DNA of 15,680 nt from Desulfobacterales bacterium. GTDB lineage: Bacteria > Desulfobacterota > Desulfobacteria > Desulfobacterales > JAHEIW01. The notes beneath the pieces are model-generated. The model made no database searches. It saw only the letters and a program-made list of their open reading frames with translations, and was not told the DNA's origin. Positions 1 to 6,452 of this stretch are shown here, piece after piece. The number at the start of each line of letters is the position of its first letter. Position 1 is the first letter of the stretch. A program made the position numbers and the translations under genes. The stretch is taken from positions 1 through 15,680 of the forward strand of contig JAQYWI010000131.1 of NCBI GenBank assembly GCA_030145015.1, written 5' to 3'.

Positions 1-537
1 GACAATGTATCGGTAAAAGTCAATGCGGTTATCTATTTCAGAGTGATCGATCCCGTCAAAGCGATCGTGGAAGTTGAAAATTACAGTTACGCTATGTCAC
101 AGCTGGCCCAGACCACTTTGAGGAGTGTGTGCGGTCAATCTGAACTGGATGAGCTTTTGTCGGAAAGGGATAAGATAAATGCCGAGCTTCAAGAGATCCT
201 GGATACGCATACGGATCCGTGGGGTATTAAAGTCGCCACGGTGGAGCTGAAACATATTGACTTGCCTACAGAGATGCAGCGCGCAATTGCCCGACAGGCC
301 GAGGCTGAGCGCGAACGGCGGGCCAAGGTGATCAATGCCGAGGGTGAATTTCAAGCGGCAAGCAGATTGGCAGATGCTTCCAAGATTATTGAAAAACATC
401 CAACGGCCTTACAGCTGAGATATCTGCAAACCATGAACGAGATGTCTACAGAAAGCAATTCTACGACAATCTTTCCGTTCCCAATCGAGCTTTTTAAACC
501 ATTTACGCGCCTTTTTAATAAGGACGACAAAGAATAA
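1..537 (+). CDS. Slipin/stomatin-like SPFH (band 7) protein, C-terminal part, 5'-truncated by window edge
   Basis: The frame is open from base 1, so the gene starts upstream of the window; the first ATG/GTG codons inside are internal. About 178 residues are visible. They begin with the strand pattern [16 protein letters not shown], continue with [25 protein letters not shown], shown here split as [10 protein letters not shown] and [15 protein letters not shown], then [16 protein letters not shown] and a charged alpha-helix ([17 protein letters not shown]) followed by [12 protein letters not shown]. This is the hallmark series of the prokaryotic stomatin/slipin SPFH domain and its coiled coil. 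The C-terminus ([10 protein letters not shown]) is the usual hydrophobic slipin tail. In the family these proteins form membrane-bound oligomers and often pair with an NfeD-type protease or partner encoded just upstream; that partner would be outside this window. The membrane anchor and N-terminal hydrophobic segment are also missing here. The family call is firm; a specific role is not. Confidence 0.93.
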   Translation, partial: DNVSVKVNAVIYFRVIDPVKAIVEVENYSYAMSQLAQTTLRSVCGQSELDELLSERDKINAELQEILDTHTDPWGIKVATVELKHIDLPTEMQRAIARQAEAERERRAKVINAEGEFQAASRLADASKIIEKHPTALQLRYLQTMNEMSTESNSTTIFPFPIELFKPFTRLFNKDDKE

Positions 538-591
538 ATGAAAGTACATGGTCAATGACAGAGCGGTCGATGCTAAGGATAATTTTCGATA

Positions 592-619
592 TTGACACGT
601 TACTAGAAAATTGTTTATT
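592..619 (+). promoter_or_regulatory. Candidate sigma-70-type promoter in the slipin / repeat-protein gap
   Basis: A perfect TTGACA (592-597) is followed after 16 bp by TTTATT (614-619), which matches four of six -10 consensus positions, in an AT-rich stretch. It would give a long leader (about 140 nt) for the repeat-protein gene at 765, including the hairpin at 698-727. This is a sequence-match inference only. Confidence 0.3.
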
Positions 620-652
620 GAATTAGACTTTTTTATTTGATATTCAAAACGT

Positions 653-680
653 TTAAGTTTTTTAAAAATTGAAAACTTAA
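653..680. repeat. AT-rich inverted repeat, 9-bp perfect arms
   Basis: TTAAGTTTT (653-661) and AAAACTTAA (672-680) are exact reverse complements around a 10-nt loop. In RNA it would be a weak A/U hairpin with no following U tract, so it is not a classic terminator. It could be a protein-binding site or chance in AT-rich DNA. Confidence 0.4.
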
Positions 681-697
681 CCGAACCTGCGTAATTT

Positions 698-727
698 ATA
701 GGCGGGGGCCCTGCAGCCTCCGCCTAT
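698..727 (+). promoter_or_regulatory. Strong 12-bp hairpin in the leader of the Rho-N repeat-protein gene
   Basis: ATAGGCGGGGGC (698-709) pairs with GCCTCCGCCTAT (716-727) through 12 consecutive pairs, with a single G-T (G-U) at 706/719, around the loop CCTGCA. It is GC-rich in a surrounding AT-rich gap and ends 37 nt before the ATG at 765. No U tract follows (the next bases are GCTTTAAACG), so a simple intrinsic terminator is unlikely. A 5'-leader structure or an mRNA end stabiliser for the upstream slipin transcript are the plausible roles. The structure is seen directly; the role is inferred. Confidence 0.6.
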
Positions 728-764
728 GCTTTAAACGCGAAAGAGAAAAGGAGAACGAAGAGAA

Positions 765-1469
765 ATGAGTGAGAAGCCAGCCGACGAAGCCAAGGAGAAA
801 CCGGACGACGAAGTCAAGGAGAAGTCAGCCAAAGCCGCGGCCGAAGCGAAGGAGAAACCAACCAAAGCCAAGGAGAAGCCGGCCGTAGCCAAGGAGAAGC
901 CGGCCGTAGCCAAGGAAGAGCCGGCCGTAGCCAAGGAAGAGCCGGCCGAAGCCAAAGAAGAGCCGGCCGAAGCCAAAGAGAGGCCGGCCGAAGCCAAAGA
1001 GGAGCCGGCCGAAGCTAAAGAGGAGCCGGTCGAAGCCAAGGAGGAGCCGGCCGAAGCCAAAGAGGAGCCGGCCGAAGCTAAAGAGGAGCCGGTCGAAGCT
1101 AAAGAGGAGCCGACCGAAGCCAAGGAGGAGCCAACTGAAGCCAAAGAGAAGCCGGTTGAAGCCAAAGGGAAGCCCCTGGAGAAAATGACGGTCAAGGAGC
1201 TTCGCGAAATGGCTAAGGAAATACCGGGTATTGCCGGTGTCCACGCGATGAAAAAAGAAGAATTGATCGTCGCGATTCAAGACGCAAAAGGCATTAAGAC
1301 GGCACCTGTAAAAAAGGCCGATGCCACCATTGCCGGTTTAAAGCAAAAGATCAAAGCCATGAAAGCCGAACGTCAGGCCGCACTGGAGGCCAAGGATAGA
1401 AAAATGGCGACGATTTATAAACGTCGCATTTCCCGACTTAAAAAGAAGACTCGGCGGGCAGCAGCATAG
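765..1469 (+). CDS. Heptad-repeat (AKEEPAE) protein with C-terminal Rho-N-like domain
   Basis: The product is 234 aa. Residues 28-139 are sixteen 7-residue units of type A-K-E-E-P-A/V/T-E, preceded by a similar charged leader. Residues 141-171 (MTVKELREMAKEI, then GIAGVHAMKKEELIVAI) fit the small helix-extended-helix fold at the N-terminus of Rho factor, which in other proteins binds nucleic acid. Residues 185-234 form a basic helix-rich tail (KQKIKAMKAERQAALEAKDR, then RRISRLKKKTRRAAA). There is no signal peptide, so a cytoplasmic location is likely. A proline every seventh residue argues against a coiled coil and for a stiff extended linker. The start is supported by AAGGAG about 11 nt upstream. 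A reasonable inference is a nucleoid- or RNA-associated protein with a long charged spacer, by loose analogy with proline/lysine-repeat histone H1-like proteins such as AlgP. The exact function is not recognised. Confidence 0.88.
   Translation: MSEKPADEAKEKPDDEVKEKSAKAAAEAKEKPTKAKEKPAVAKEKPAVAKEEPAVAKEEPAEAKEEPAEAKERPAEAKEEPAEAKEEPVEAKEEPAEAKEEPAEAKEEPVEAKEEPTEAKEEPTEAKEKPVEAKGKPLEKMTVKELREMAKEIPGIAGVHAMKKEELIVAIQDAKGIKTAPVKKADATIAGLKQKIKAMKAERQAALEAKDRKMATIYKRRISRLKKKTRRAAA
846..1181 (+). repeat. In-frame 21-bp tandem repeat (16 units) inside the Rho-N repeat-protein gene
   Basis: Each 21-bp unit encodes one 7-residue AKEEPAE-like unit. Superimposed on this is a 63-bp higher-order copy: bases 983-1036 are identical to 1046-1099 (54 bp), diverging at both ends. 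That pattern indicates recent unequal exchange or slippage that kept the frame, so the unit number may vary between strains. Confidence 0.9.
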
Positions 1470-1476
1470 CGGGTAA

Positions 1477-1488
1477 GTTATTCGTTAT
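1477..1488 (-). repeat. Short intergenic word shared with the lysA upstream gap
   Basis: Read on the - strand this is ATAACGAATAAC, identical to 12038-12049 on the + strand. It sits just after the repeat-protein stop codon within GTTATTCGTTATTTGTGAAT, itself a loosely repeated AT-rich word. A 12-base match could be chance, but both copies are in intergenic DNA. Confidence 0.35.
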
Positions 1489-1533
1489 TTGTGAATAGTT
1501 AATAGGGATAGCATTACTTGGAAACAAGCCATA

Positions 1534-1653
1534 TAGAAAGTGACTAAAGTGAACTAAAGTTACAAGTGACTAAAGTTAAGGTGTCGCAGGGCTCCATCTT
1601 TATTATAAAAATGGTAGAATTCCTTAACTTTAGGCACTTTAGATCACTTTCTA
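1534..1653. repeat. Imperfect palindromic intergenic element built from TGACTAAAGT words
   Basis: The left arm contains three degenerate direct words (TGACTAAAGT 1541, GAACTAAAGT 1551, TGACTAAAGT 1568). The right arm carries their complements (CTTAACTTTAGG, CACTTTAGATCACTTTCTA). TAAAGTTAAGG at 1571-1581 pairs exactly with CCTTAACTTTA at 1622-1632. Bases 1534-1549 pair with 1637-1653 with one bulged base. The left arm has about 15 extra bases, as if one word had been gained. The whole is a MITE- or REP-like non-coding palindrome lying directly before the HAD gene. No transposase gene or obvious target-site duplication is visible. Confidence 0.7.
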
Positions 1654-1679
1654 CTTTAGCGCACTTGAATTGGCCAATA

Positions 1680-2252
1680 ATGATGATCGATCCAGCCTCG
1701 GTGGCGTTTGATATTGACGGTGTATTTGCAGACACCATGACATTGTTTCTGGATATCGCCCATCAGGAATTTAATGTTGACGGCATCCGCTATAAAGACA
1801 TTACGTGTTATAATTTAGCGGATTGTCTTGAAATTGAGCCGAAAATCATCGATGCGGTCGTCACCCGCATATTGGATGGAAATTATTCCGCTCCATTGCG
1901 GCCGATAGCGGGTGCTCCTGAAGTTTTAAGCCGGCTTGGAAGACGCTTCGGCCCGGTGATTTTTGTGACCGCCCGTCCTTATTTAGGCTCTATCTGTGAT
2001 TGGATACGGGAAACGCTGGCTTTGGATCCGGCCCTGGTTGAGGTCATTTCCAGTGGTTCCCATGAAGGCAAAACCCACATTCTGCTCGAAAAAAATATTT
2101 CTTATTTTGTAGATGATCGGCTCGAAACTTGTTTTGCACTTCAGGATGCCGGCGTGCGGCCGGTTCTTTTTAAACAGCCCTGGAATCGACAGCCGCACCC
2201 ATTTGTGGAGGTGAGTACCTGGGATGAACTGCATGCCCTTATCGAGTTTTAA
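1680..2252 (+). CDS. HAD-superfamily phosphatase, 5'(3')-deoxyribonucleotidase / YqfW-like
   Basis: From the ATG at 1680 the product is 190 aa. HAD motif I is FDIDGVFAD (Asp11 and Asp13, nucleophile and acid/base), motif II is FVTARP (Thr97), motif III is Lys131 in EGKTHIL, and motif IV is FVDDR (Asp145, Asp146). All catalytic positions are therefore present. The small cap and overall length resemble the 5'-deoxynucleotidase (NT5C-type) branch, so a cytoplasmic phosphatase acting on a nucleotide or other small phosphate ester is inferred; the substrate cannot be read from sequence. The frame stays open upstream to a GTG at 1566, but that extension runs through the palindromic repeat element and is not protein-like, so 1680 (or the adjacent ATG at 1683) is preferred. 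No good Shine-Dalgarno sequence precedes it. The stop lies 14 bp before xerC, suggesting cotranscription. Confidence 0.82.
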   Translation: MMIDPASVAFDIDGVFADTMTLFLDIAHQEFNVDGIRYKDITCYNLADCLEIEPKIIDAVVTRILDGNYSAPLRPIAGAPEVLSRLGRRFGPVIFVTARPYLGSICDWIRETLALDPALVEVISSGSHEGKTHILLEKNISYFVDDRLETCFALQDAGVRPVLFKQPWNRQPHPFVEVSTWDELHALIEF

Positions 2253-2266
2253 AGGGAAAAGTCTAA

Positions 2267-3202
2267 ATGGAATCCCCCCCCGCAATAAGTCTGATAGGTT
2301 TGTTCTTAGAATCCCTTGGCGCTGAAAAGGGTTATTCAGATCAGACGATCCGGGCTTACCGCAAGGATCTTGAAGCATTTTTTTCTTTTATTGCTCAATC
2401 CCAGGTCGCAGACGAAGGTCGCAAAAAAAGTGCGCCCACAGTCTCACTCTCACAGATTGACGGGATACGAATCAGGGGCTACCTGGGTTTTCTGCACCGC
2501 CGGAACAAAAAAACAACCATAGCCCGTAAGCTGTCAGCGATCCGGTCTTTTTTCAGGTTTCTGGTGAAGCGCGGATTAATTTCAGAAAACCCGGCTGAAT
2601 TGGTCCTTACCCCGAAGCAGGATCAAACCATTCCGGTCTATCTTTCGGTTGATGAGATGTTTCGGCTTCTTGATTCAATCCGGACCGATACGCTGCTGGG
2701 GTTAAGAAATCGGGCTATTTTTGAAACGCTATACTCTAGTGGGATTCGCGTATCCGAGCTCGCCGGCATGAATTATTCCGATGTTGATTTTGCGGGTGCG
2801 GTTGTTAGCGTTCTGGGAAAAGGCAATAAACAACGAATTATACCCATCGGTCTGAAGGCGCTGGGGGCGATAAAAGCTTATTGGGAGAAGTTGGACCGGG
2901 AGATGGGTGCCGAGGCCTTGAAGAACGGCGCATTATTTTTGAATAAATACAACAAACGTTTGACGGTCCGTTCGATTGCCAGGATTTTAAGAAATCTGGT
3001 TGACTCCATCGGCCTTCTGACAACGGTTTCACCGCATGGAATCCGGCATAGCTTTGCCACGCATATGCTGGATGCCGGAGCGGATTTAAGAGTGGTACAA
3101 GAACTTCTGGGTCATAAAAGTCTTTCAACAACCCAAAAGTATACCCATGTGAGCATTGACCGGCTGATGGAGACGTATGATAAAGCGCATCCTCGGAAAT
3201 AA
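2267..3202 (+). CDS. xerC: Tyrosine recombinase XerC
   Basis: The 311-aa product is the normal length for Xer recombinases. Residues about 8-105 form the core-binding domain (GYSDQTIRAYRKDLEAFF, RKLSAIRSFFRFL). The catalytic domain has the full set: Arg161 (SGIRVSEL), Lys185 (GKGNKQR), His257 and Arg260 (PHGIRHSFATHML), His283 (LLGHKSL) and the nucleophile Tyr292 (TQKYTHV). XerC acts with XerD at the dif site to resolve chromosome dimers at the division septum. The position immediately before hslV-hslU is a well-known arrangement (also codV-clpQ-clpY in Bacillus), which favours XerC over XerD or an integrase. The start at 2267 follows AAAGGGA by about 9 nt. Nothing suggests a phage or integron integrase. 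Confidence 0.93.
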   Translation: MESPPAISLIGLFLESLGAEKGYSDQTIRAYRKDLEAFFSFIAQSQVADEGRKKSAPTVSLSQIDGIRIRGYLGFLHRRNKKTTIARKLSAIRSFFRFLVKRGLISENPAELVLTPKQDQTIPVYLSVDEMFRLLDSIRTDTLLGLRNRAIFETLYSSGIRVSELAGMNYSDVDFAGAVVSVLGKGNKQRIIPIGLKALGAIKAYWEKLDREMGAEALKNGALFLNKYNKRLTVRSIARILRNLVDSIGLLTTVSPHGIRHSFATHMLDAGADLRVVQELLGHKSLSTTQKYTHVSIDRLMETYDKAHPRK

Positions 3203-3296
3203 AGAAACAGTTCTATAACGCAAAAGAAGGTAATCCACGGTGGAAGCGTTTCGAGTTCCGGGTTAAAATATTGCAAATTAAACTCTGCAGCGCATG

Positions 3297-3351
3297 ACTC
3301 GCAACTCGTAACCGACTCGGCCGAGCTCGTCGCGGACCGTAACACGCAACG
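3297..3351. repeat. ACTCGCAAC-type intergenic words before hslV
   Basis: The xerC-hslV gap (3203-3383) contains ACTCGCAAC then TCGTAAC (3297-3312), the 10-bp palindrome CTCGGCCGAG (3316-3325) and GTAACACGCAAC (3339-3350). The same AACTCGCAAC word recurs twice before argH (10011-10034). I see no convincing promoter in the gap. Its first half (3203-3296) shows no gene and only the word TTTCGAGTTCCGGGTT. Confidence 0.5.
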
Positions 3352-3383
3352 AAAGATAGCAAATTATTGGAGCCCATTAAACG

Positions 3384-3914
3384 ATGAAGTTACACGGTAC
3401 GACCATATTGGCGGTTCGACATAAGGGAAAAGCGGCGGTGGCCGGTGATGGACAGGTCACGTTAAAGGATACCGTCATAAAGCATCGCGCTAAGAAAGTC
3501 AGAAAAATTTATCAAGAAAAAATTATTGTTGGATTTGCGGGCGCTACTGCCGACGCTTTGCACCTTTCTGAACGCTTGGAACAAAAGCTCGAACGTTACA
3601 ATGGAAATCTAACTCGAGCGGCGGTTGAATTGGCACGGGACTGGCGAACCGACAAATATCTCAGACGTCTCGAGGCGCTTATGATTGCTGTGGATGATGA
3701 GTCGATGTATCTCATATCAGGCAACGGCGATGTCATTGAGCCTGATGAATCTGTTATCGGAATTGGGTCCGGAGGCGTTGGTGCTCAGGCAGCGGCAACC
3801 GCTCTTATTGAACATGCAGATTTAAATGCGCGCGGAATTGTAGAAGCAGCCATGAAGATTGCGGCGTCCATTTGTATCTATACCAACGATAAAATTACAG
3901 TTGAAGAGCTTTAA
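3384..3914 (+). CDS. hslV: ATP-dependent protease subunit HslV (ClpQ)
   Basis: The 176-aa product is the usual length for HslV, the threonine-protease double-ring core of the HslUV protease, a bacterial relative of the proteasome beta subunit. The N-terminus [15 protein letters not shown] contains the catalytic threonine (Thr6, the first of the TT pair) that should be exposed after removal of five residues. [38 protein letters not shown] (shown as [10 protein letters not shown] and [11 protein letters not shown]) and GIGSGG match the family closely. The loop reads GATAD where the E. coli protein has GGTAD, a conservative change. GGAG 11 nt before the ATG supports the start. It is 23 bp ahead of hslU and surely cotranscribed with it. 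Confidence 0.96.
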   Translation: MKLHGTTILAVRHKGKAAVAGDGQVTLKDTVIKHRAKKVRKIYQEKIIVGFAGATADALHLSERLEQKLERYNGNLTRAAVELARDWRTDKYLRRLEALMIAVDDESMYLISGNGDVIEPDESVIGIGSGGVGAQAAATALIEHADLNARGIVEAAMKIAASICIYTNDKITVEEL

Positions 3915-3937
3915 ATAGCCATACGGGTGAAGAAAAC

Positions 3938-5311
3938 ATGAATCCCTTGAAACCCTCTCAGATTGTAAAAGAACTTAATAAATATATCATCGGCCAGGAC
4001 AAAGCCAAGCGCTCCGTTGCGATTGCGTTAAGAAACCGATGGCGCCGGCAACAGGTTCCCGCGGAGCTGCGCGATGAAATTGCTCCCAAAAATATCATTG
4101 TTATCGGACCCACCGGCGTGGGGAAGACTGAAATTGCCAGGCGCTTGTCCCTACTCACGGATTCGCCTTTCTCAAAAGTCGAAGCTTCTAAGTTTACCGA
4201 AGTTGGGTACGTGGGGCGGGATGTTGAGTCAATGGTAAGAGATCTTCTTGAGCTGACCATAAACAGGCTAAAGGCAAGAGAGCAAGAAGCGGTTAAAGAC
4301 AAAGCCTGGCAGATTGCTGAAGAGCGTATGCTGGATTTGTTACTTCCAAAATCAGGCGCACCACCGGCAACACGGAACGAAGACACCAAAGAGGTCCAAT
4401 TCGAGCTGGTCACAGCTGAGACCGAGGAATCCTCATCAACCCGGGAAAAGCTTCGCAACATGCTGCGCCGGGGTAAACTGGATAGTCGCTATGTGGATCT
4501 CGACGTTGCTGACCGCAGTATGCCGATGGTAGAAATTTTTTCCAATATCGGCATGGAAGAGATGGGGATTAATTTTAAAGATATGCTGGGCGGCGTATTT
4601 CCCAAGGGAACCAAACGGCGGAAAGTAAAGGTGCCGGAGGCCATGGAGATTCTGGCTCAGGAGGAAGCCCAGGGACTTGTGGATATGGATAAAGTTGTCA
4701 AGCAGGCCATCAAAAAGGTCGAACAATCCGGGATAATTTTTCTGGACGAGATCGACAAAATCGCCGGAAGAAATAGCACCCACGGTCCGGATGTGTCCCG
4801 GGAGGGCGTGCAGAGAGATCTTTTGCCCATTGTTGAGGGGAGTACTGTCACAACGAAATATGGTCCGGTTAAGACCGATCATATTTTATTTATTGCATCC
4901 GGTGCATTTCATATGGTTAAGCCATCGGATTTAATCCCTGAGTTGCAGGGCCGCTTTCCGATTCGCGTTGAGCTTGATGCTTTAGGAAGAAAAGAGTTTG
5001 TTAGAATCCTGACGGAACCGAAAAATGCGCTCCTGCTTCAATATATGGCCCTCTTGAGAACCGAGGGCGTCGACGTCGTCTTCGAAGATGATGCGGTCGA
5101 GGCCATCGCCAGGATTGCGGAGGAAGTTAATAACCGCACCGAGAACATCGGCGCGCGCAGGCTTCATACGGTTATGGAACGTCTGCTGGAAGACCCTCTT
5201 TTTGATGCGCCGGATATGAAAAATAAGCGCATCGTGATCGATAAAAATTATGTCGAATCCAAATTAAAGGATATTAAGGACGATGAGGATTTGAGCCGCT
5301 ACATTCTGTGA
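3938..5311 (+). CDS. hslU: ATP-dependent protease ATPase subunit HslU (ClpY)
   Basis: The 457-aa product is a full-length AAA+ unfoldase of the HslUV protease. The N-terminal [15 protein letters not shown] is diagnostic. Walker A is GPTGVGKT (57-64), the substrate-gripping pore loop is GYVG (90-93), Walker B is IIFLDEID (266-273), the [12 protein letters not shown] box with Arg339 follows, and sensor 2 is GAR at 405-407. The I domain lies between about 110 and 240. The C-terminus LSRYIL is the tail that inserts into HslV to activate it, so the gene is complete. GGGTGA lies 7 nt before the ATG. Together with HslV it degrades misfolded and regulatory proteins in the cytoplasm. The following 244-bp gap is structured and likely ends this transcription unit. 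Confidence 0.97.
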   Translation: MNPLKPSQIVKELNKYIIGQDKAKRSVAIALRNRWRRQQVPAELRDEIAPKNIIVIGPTGVGKTEIARRLSLLTDSPFSKVEASKFTEVGYVGRDVESMVRDLLELTINRLKAREQEAVKDKAWQIAEERMLDLLLPKSGAPPATRNEDTKEVQFELVTAETEESSSTREKLRNMLRRGKLDSRYVDLDVADRSMPMVEIFSNIGMEEMGINFKDMLGGVFPKGTKRRKVKVPEAMEILAQEEAQGLVDMDKVVKQAIKKVEQSGIIFLDEIDKIAGRNSTHGPDVSREGVQRDLLPIVEGSTVTTKYGPVKTDHILFIASGAFHMVKPSDLIPELQGRFPIRVELDALGRKEFVRILTEPKNALLLQYMALLRTEGVDVVFEDDAVEAIARIAEEVNNRTENIGARRLHTVMERLLEDPLFDAPDMKNKRIVIDKNYVESKLKDIKDDEDLSRYIL

Positions 5312-5315
5312 GGAA

Positions 5316-5344
5316 GAGCACTTCGTTTTAGGAGCACTTCGTTT
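5316..5344 (+). repeat. 13-bp direct repeat at 16-bp spacing after hslU
   Basis: GAGCACTTCGTTT occurs at 5316-5328 and again at 5332-5344, giving a 16-bp tandem period (spacers TAG and then GAG). It starts five bases after the hslU stop. With only two units and no further copies it is not a CRISPR. Confidence 0.75.
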
Positions 5345-5351
5345 GAGGATC

Positions 5352-5481
5352 GTCCCGCCAAAATATGGCGGGACTTGAGGAGCGCCATGCTTGCGGCTGC
5401 AAGAACATCAAAATGTACCGTACCTAAAGTCCGGCGATAAGCCGGACGCTCTTCAAGGCCCACAGGGCCGCTCATCAAGTC
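5352..5481 (+). ncRNA. Hairpin cluster between hslU and argB; possible structured RNA or REP-type element
   Basis: Four perfect hairpins lie in 118 bp: GTCCCGCC/GGCGGGAC (5352-5359 with 5367-5374), CTTGC/GCAAG (5390-5394 with 5399-5403), GTCCGGC/GCCGGAC (5429-5435 with 5441-5447, loop GATAA) and GGCCC/GGGCC (5457-5461 with 5465-5469). In addition, CTTGAGGAGCG (5374-5384) can pair with 5447-5457 (11 pairs including one G-U) or, alternatively, 5372-5384 can pair with 5469-5481 (12 of 13). The first hairpin competes with the second option. Such nested and mutually exclusive pairing suggests RNA structure, terminator function or a REP-like element. No tRNA or recognised riboswitch class is evident, so the label is tentative. 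Confidence 0.4.
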
Positions 5482-5503
5482 TTCCTTTTGGGTAGACGCT
5501 CCT

Positions 5504-5534
5504 TTTACAAATGAATATTGTTTAGGTTAATAAT
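5504..5534 (+). promoter_or_regulatory. Candidate promoter for the arg gene run
   Basis: TTTACA (5504-5509) matches five of six -35 positions and AATAAT (5529-5534) five of six -10 positions, but the 19-bp spacer is long. It would start transcription about 15 nt before argB. TACAAT at 5544-5549 is another -10-like hexamer, which would give an essentially leaderless mRNA. Position and AT content favour a promoter here; the exact one is uncertain. Confidence 0.35.
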
Positions 5535-5555
5535 TTCATTAGGTACAATGAGACC

Positions 5556-6452
5556 ATGAATAAAGATTCCTGTGATACAACTCCCAACGTAGCCGATATT
5601 CTCATCGAAGCGCTGCCCTATATTCGGCGCTTTTCCGGAATGACCATCGTAATTAAATACGGCGGGCATGCCATGGTGGATGAGCAGCTAAAGCAGGATT
5701 TTGCCCGCGACATTACGCTCTTAAAATTTGTCGGTCTGAATCCGGTCGTGGTGCACGGTGGCGGGCCTCAGATTAATCTGGTTCTGGACCAGATGGGCAT
5801 CAGACCCAAATTTGTGCGCGGGATGCGTCTGACCGATGAAGCCACCATGGACGTTGTTGAGATGGTTTTAGGAGGTAAAGTGAATAAAGCCATCGTTCAT
5901 CAGATCAATCAGCAAGGCGGTAAGGCCGTTGGTCTTAGCGGCAAAGATGCTGGCTTGATTCAAGCCAAAAAGCTTCAGATCGTACATCAGGAGGATAGCA
6001 ATAAGCCGCCCGAAATCATCGATCCGGGCCTGGTAGGGGAGGTGACCCGGGTTGATTCTGAAATTATTGACAAGCTGACCCAGCAGGGATTTATACCCAT
6101 TATTGCACCGGTGGGTGCCGGAGAAGCCGGCGAAACTTTCAATATCAATGCGGATCTCGTGGCCAGTCGAATTGCCATCGCCCTTAAGGCCGGGCGCCTT
6201 ATTTTACTCACCGATGTCGATGGGCTTCTGGACGCAGCTGGAGATCTGATCAGTTCAATCGACGCCCGCAAGATAAAAAAGATGACTGCAGATAAGAGTA
6301 TTTCCGGCGGCATGATTCCCAAAATTGAGTATGGTTTAAACGCTTTGGAAAATGGTGTTGAAAAAGTTCAAATCATAAATGGTACCAAACGGCATGCAAT
6401 CCTTTTAGAATTGTTTACCGACAGCGGAATTGGCACGGAGGTGACAGCATGA
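5556..6452 (+). CDS. argB: Acetylglutamate kinase
   Basis: The 298-aa product phosphorylates N-acetylglutamate with ATP, the second and usually controlled step of arginine synthesis. Family marks are VIKYGGHAM (Lys34 region), VVHGGGPQI (66-74), TFNINAD (194-200), LLTDVDGLL and SGGMIPKIE (250-258). Before the kinase core there is an N-terminal helix [14 protein letters not shown] (15-28). In the family this helix occurs in hexameric, arginine-inhibited enzymes such as those of Thermotoga and Pseudomonas, so feedback inhibition by arginine is inferred. The start at 5556 has only a weak AGG upstream, but the aligned N-terminus leaves little choice. The stop overlaps the argD start by 4 bp (ATGA). 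Confidence 0.96.
   Translation: MNKDSCDTTPNVADILIEALPYIRRFSGMTIVIKYGGHAMVDEQLKQDFARDITLLKFVGLNPVVVHGGGPQINLVLDQMGIRPKFVRGMRLTDEATMDVVEMVLGGKVNKAIVHQINQQGGKAVGLSGKDAGLIQAKKLQIVHQEDSNKPPEIIDPGLVGEVTRVDSEIIDKLTQQGFIPIIAPVGAGEAGETFNINADLVASRIAIALKAGRLILLTDVDGLLDAAGDLISSIDARKIKKMTADKSISGGMIPKIEYGLNALENGVEKVQIINGTKRHAILLELFTDSGIGTEVTA
6437..6444 (+). promoter_or_regulatory. Strong ribosome binding site for argD inside the end of argB
   Basis: GGAGGTGA lies within the last codons of argB, with its GGAGG core 7 nt before the argD ATG at 6449. With the ATGA overlap it supports the chosen argD start and translational coupling. Confidence 0.75.

Noticed and set aside
698..727. Classic intrinsic terminator of the slipin gene
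   Set aside because: The stem is strong, but no U tract follows it and it is over 150 bp from the slipin stop.
846..1181. CRISPR-like regular repetition
   Set aside because: Units are contiguous, 21 bp, in frame and without unique spacers; this is a coding tandem repeat.
731..1280. Long reverse-strand open frames rich in Ser/Leu/Gly/Phe
   Set aside because: They are antisense images of the 21-bp tandem repeat, which stays open in several frames. The + strand frame has a ribosome binding site, a recognisable C-terminal domain and coherent repeats.
1566..1679. N-terminal extension of the HAD protein from a GTG at 1566
   Set aside because: The extra 38 residues come from the palindromic repeat element, are not family-like, and the conserved strand before DxDG starts right after the ATG pair at 1680/1683.
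2267..3202. Phage, transposon or integron integrase instead of XerC
   Set aside because: Length, close spacing to hslVU and the absence of any att-like duplication or cargo genes fit housekeeping XerC.
5316..5344. Start of a CRISPR array after hslU
   Set aside because: Only two 13-bp copies with 3-bp spacing, then unrelated hairpins; no cas genes in the window.
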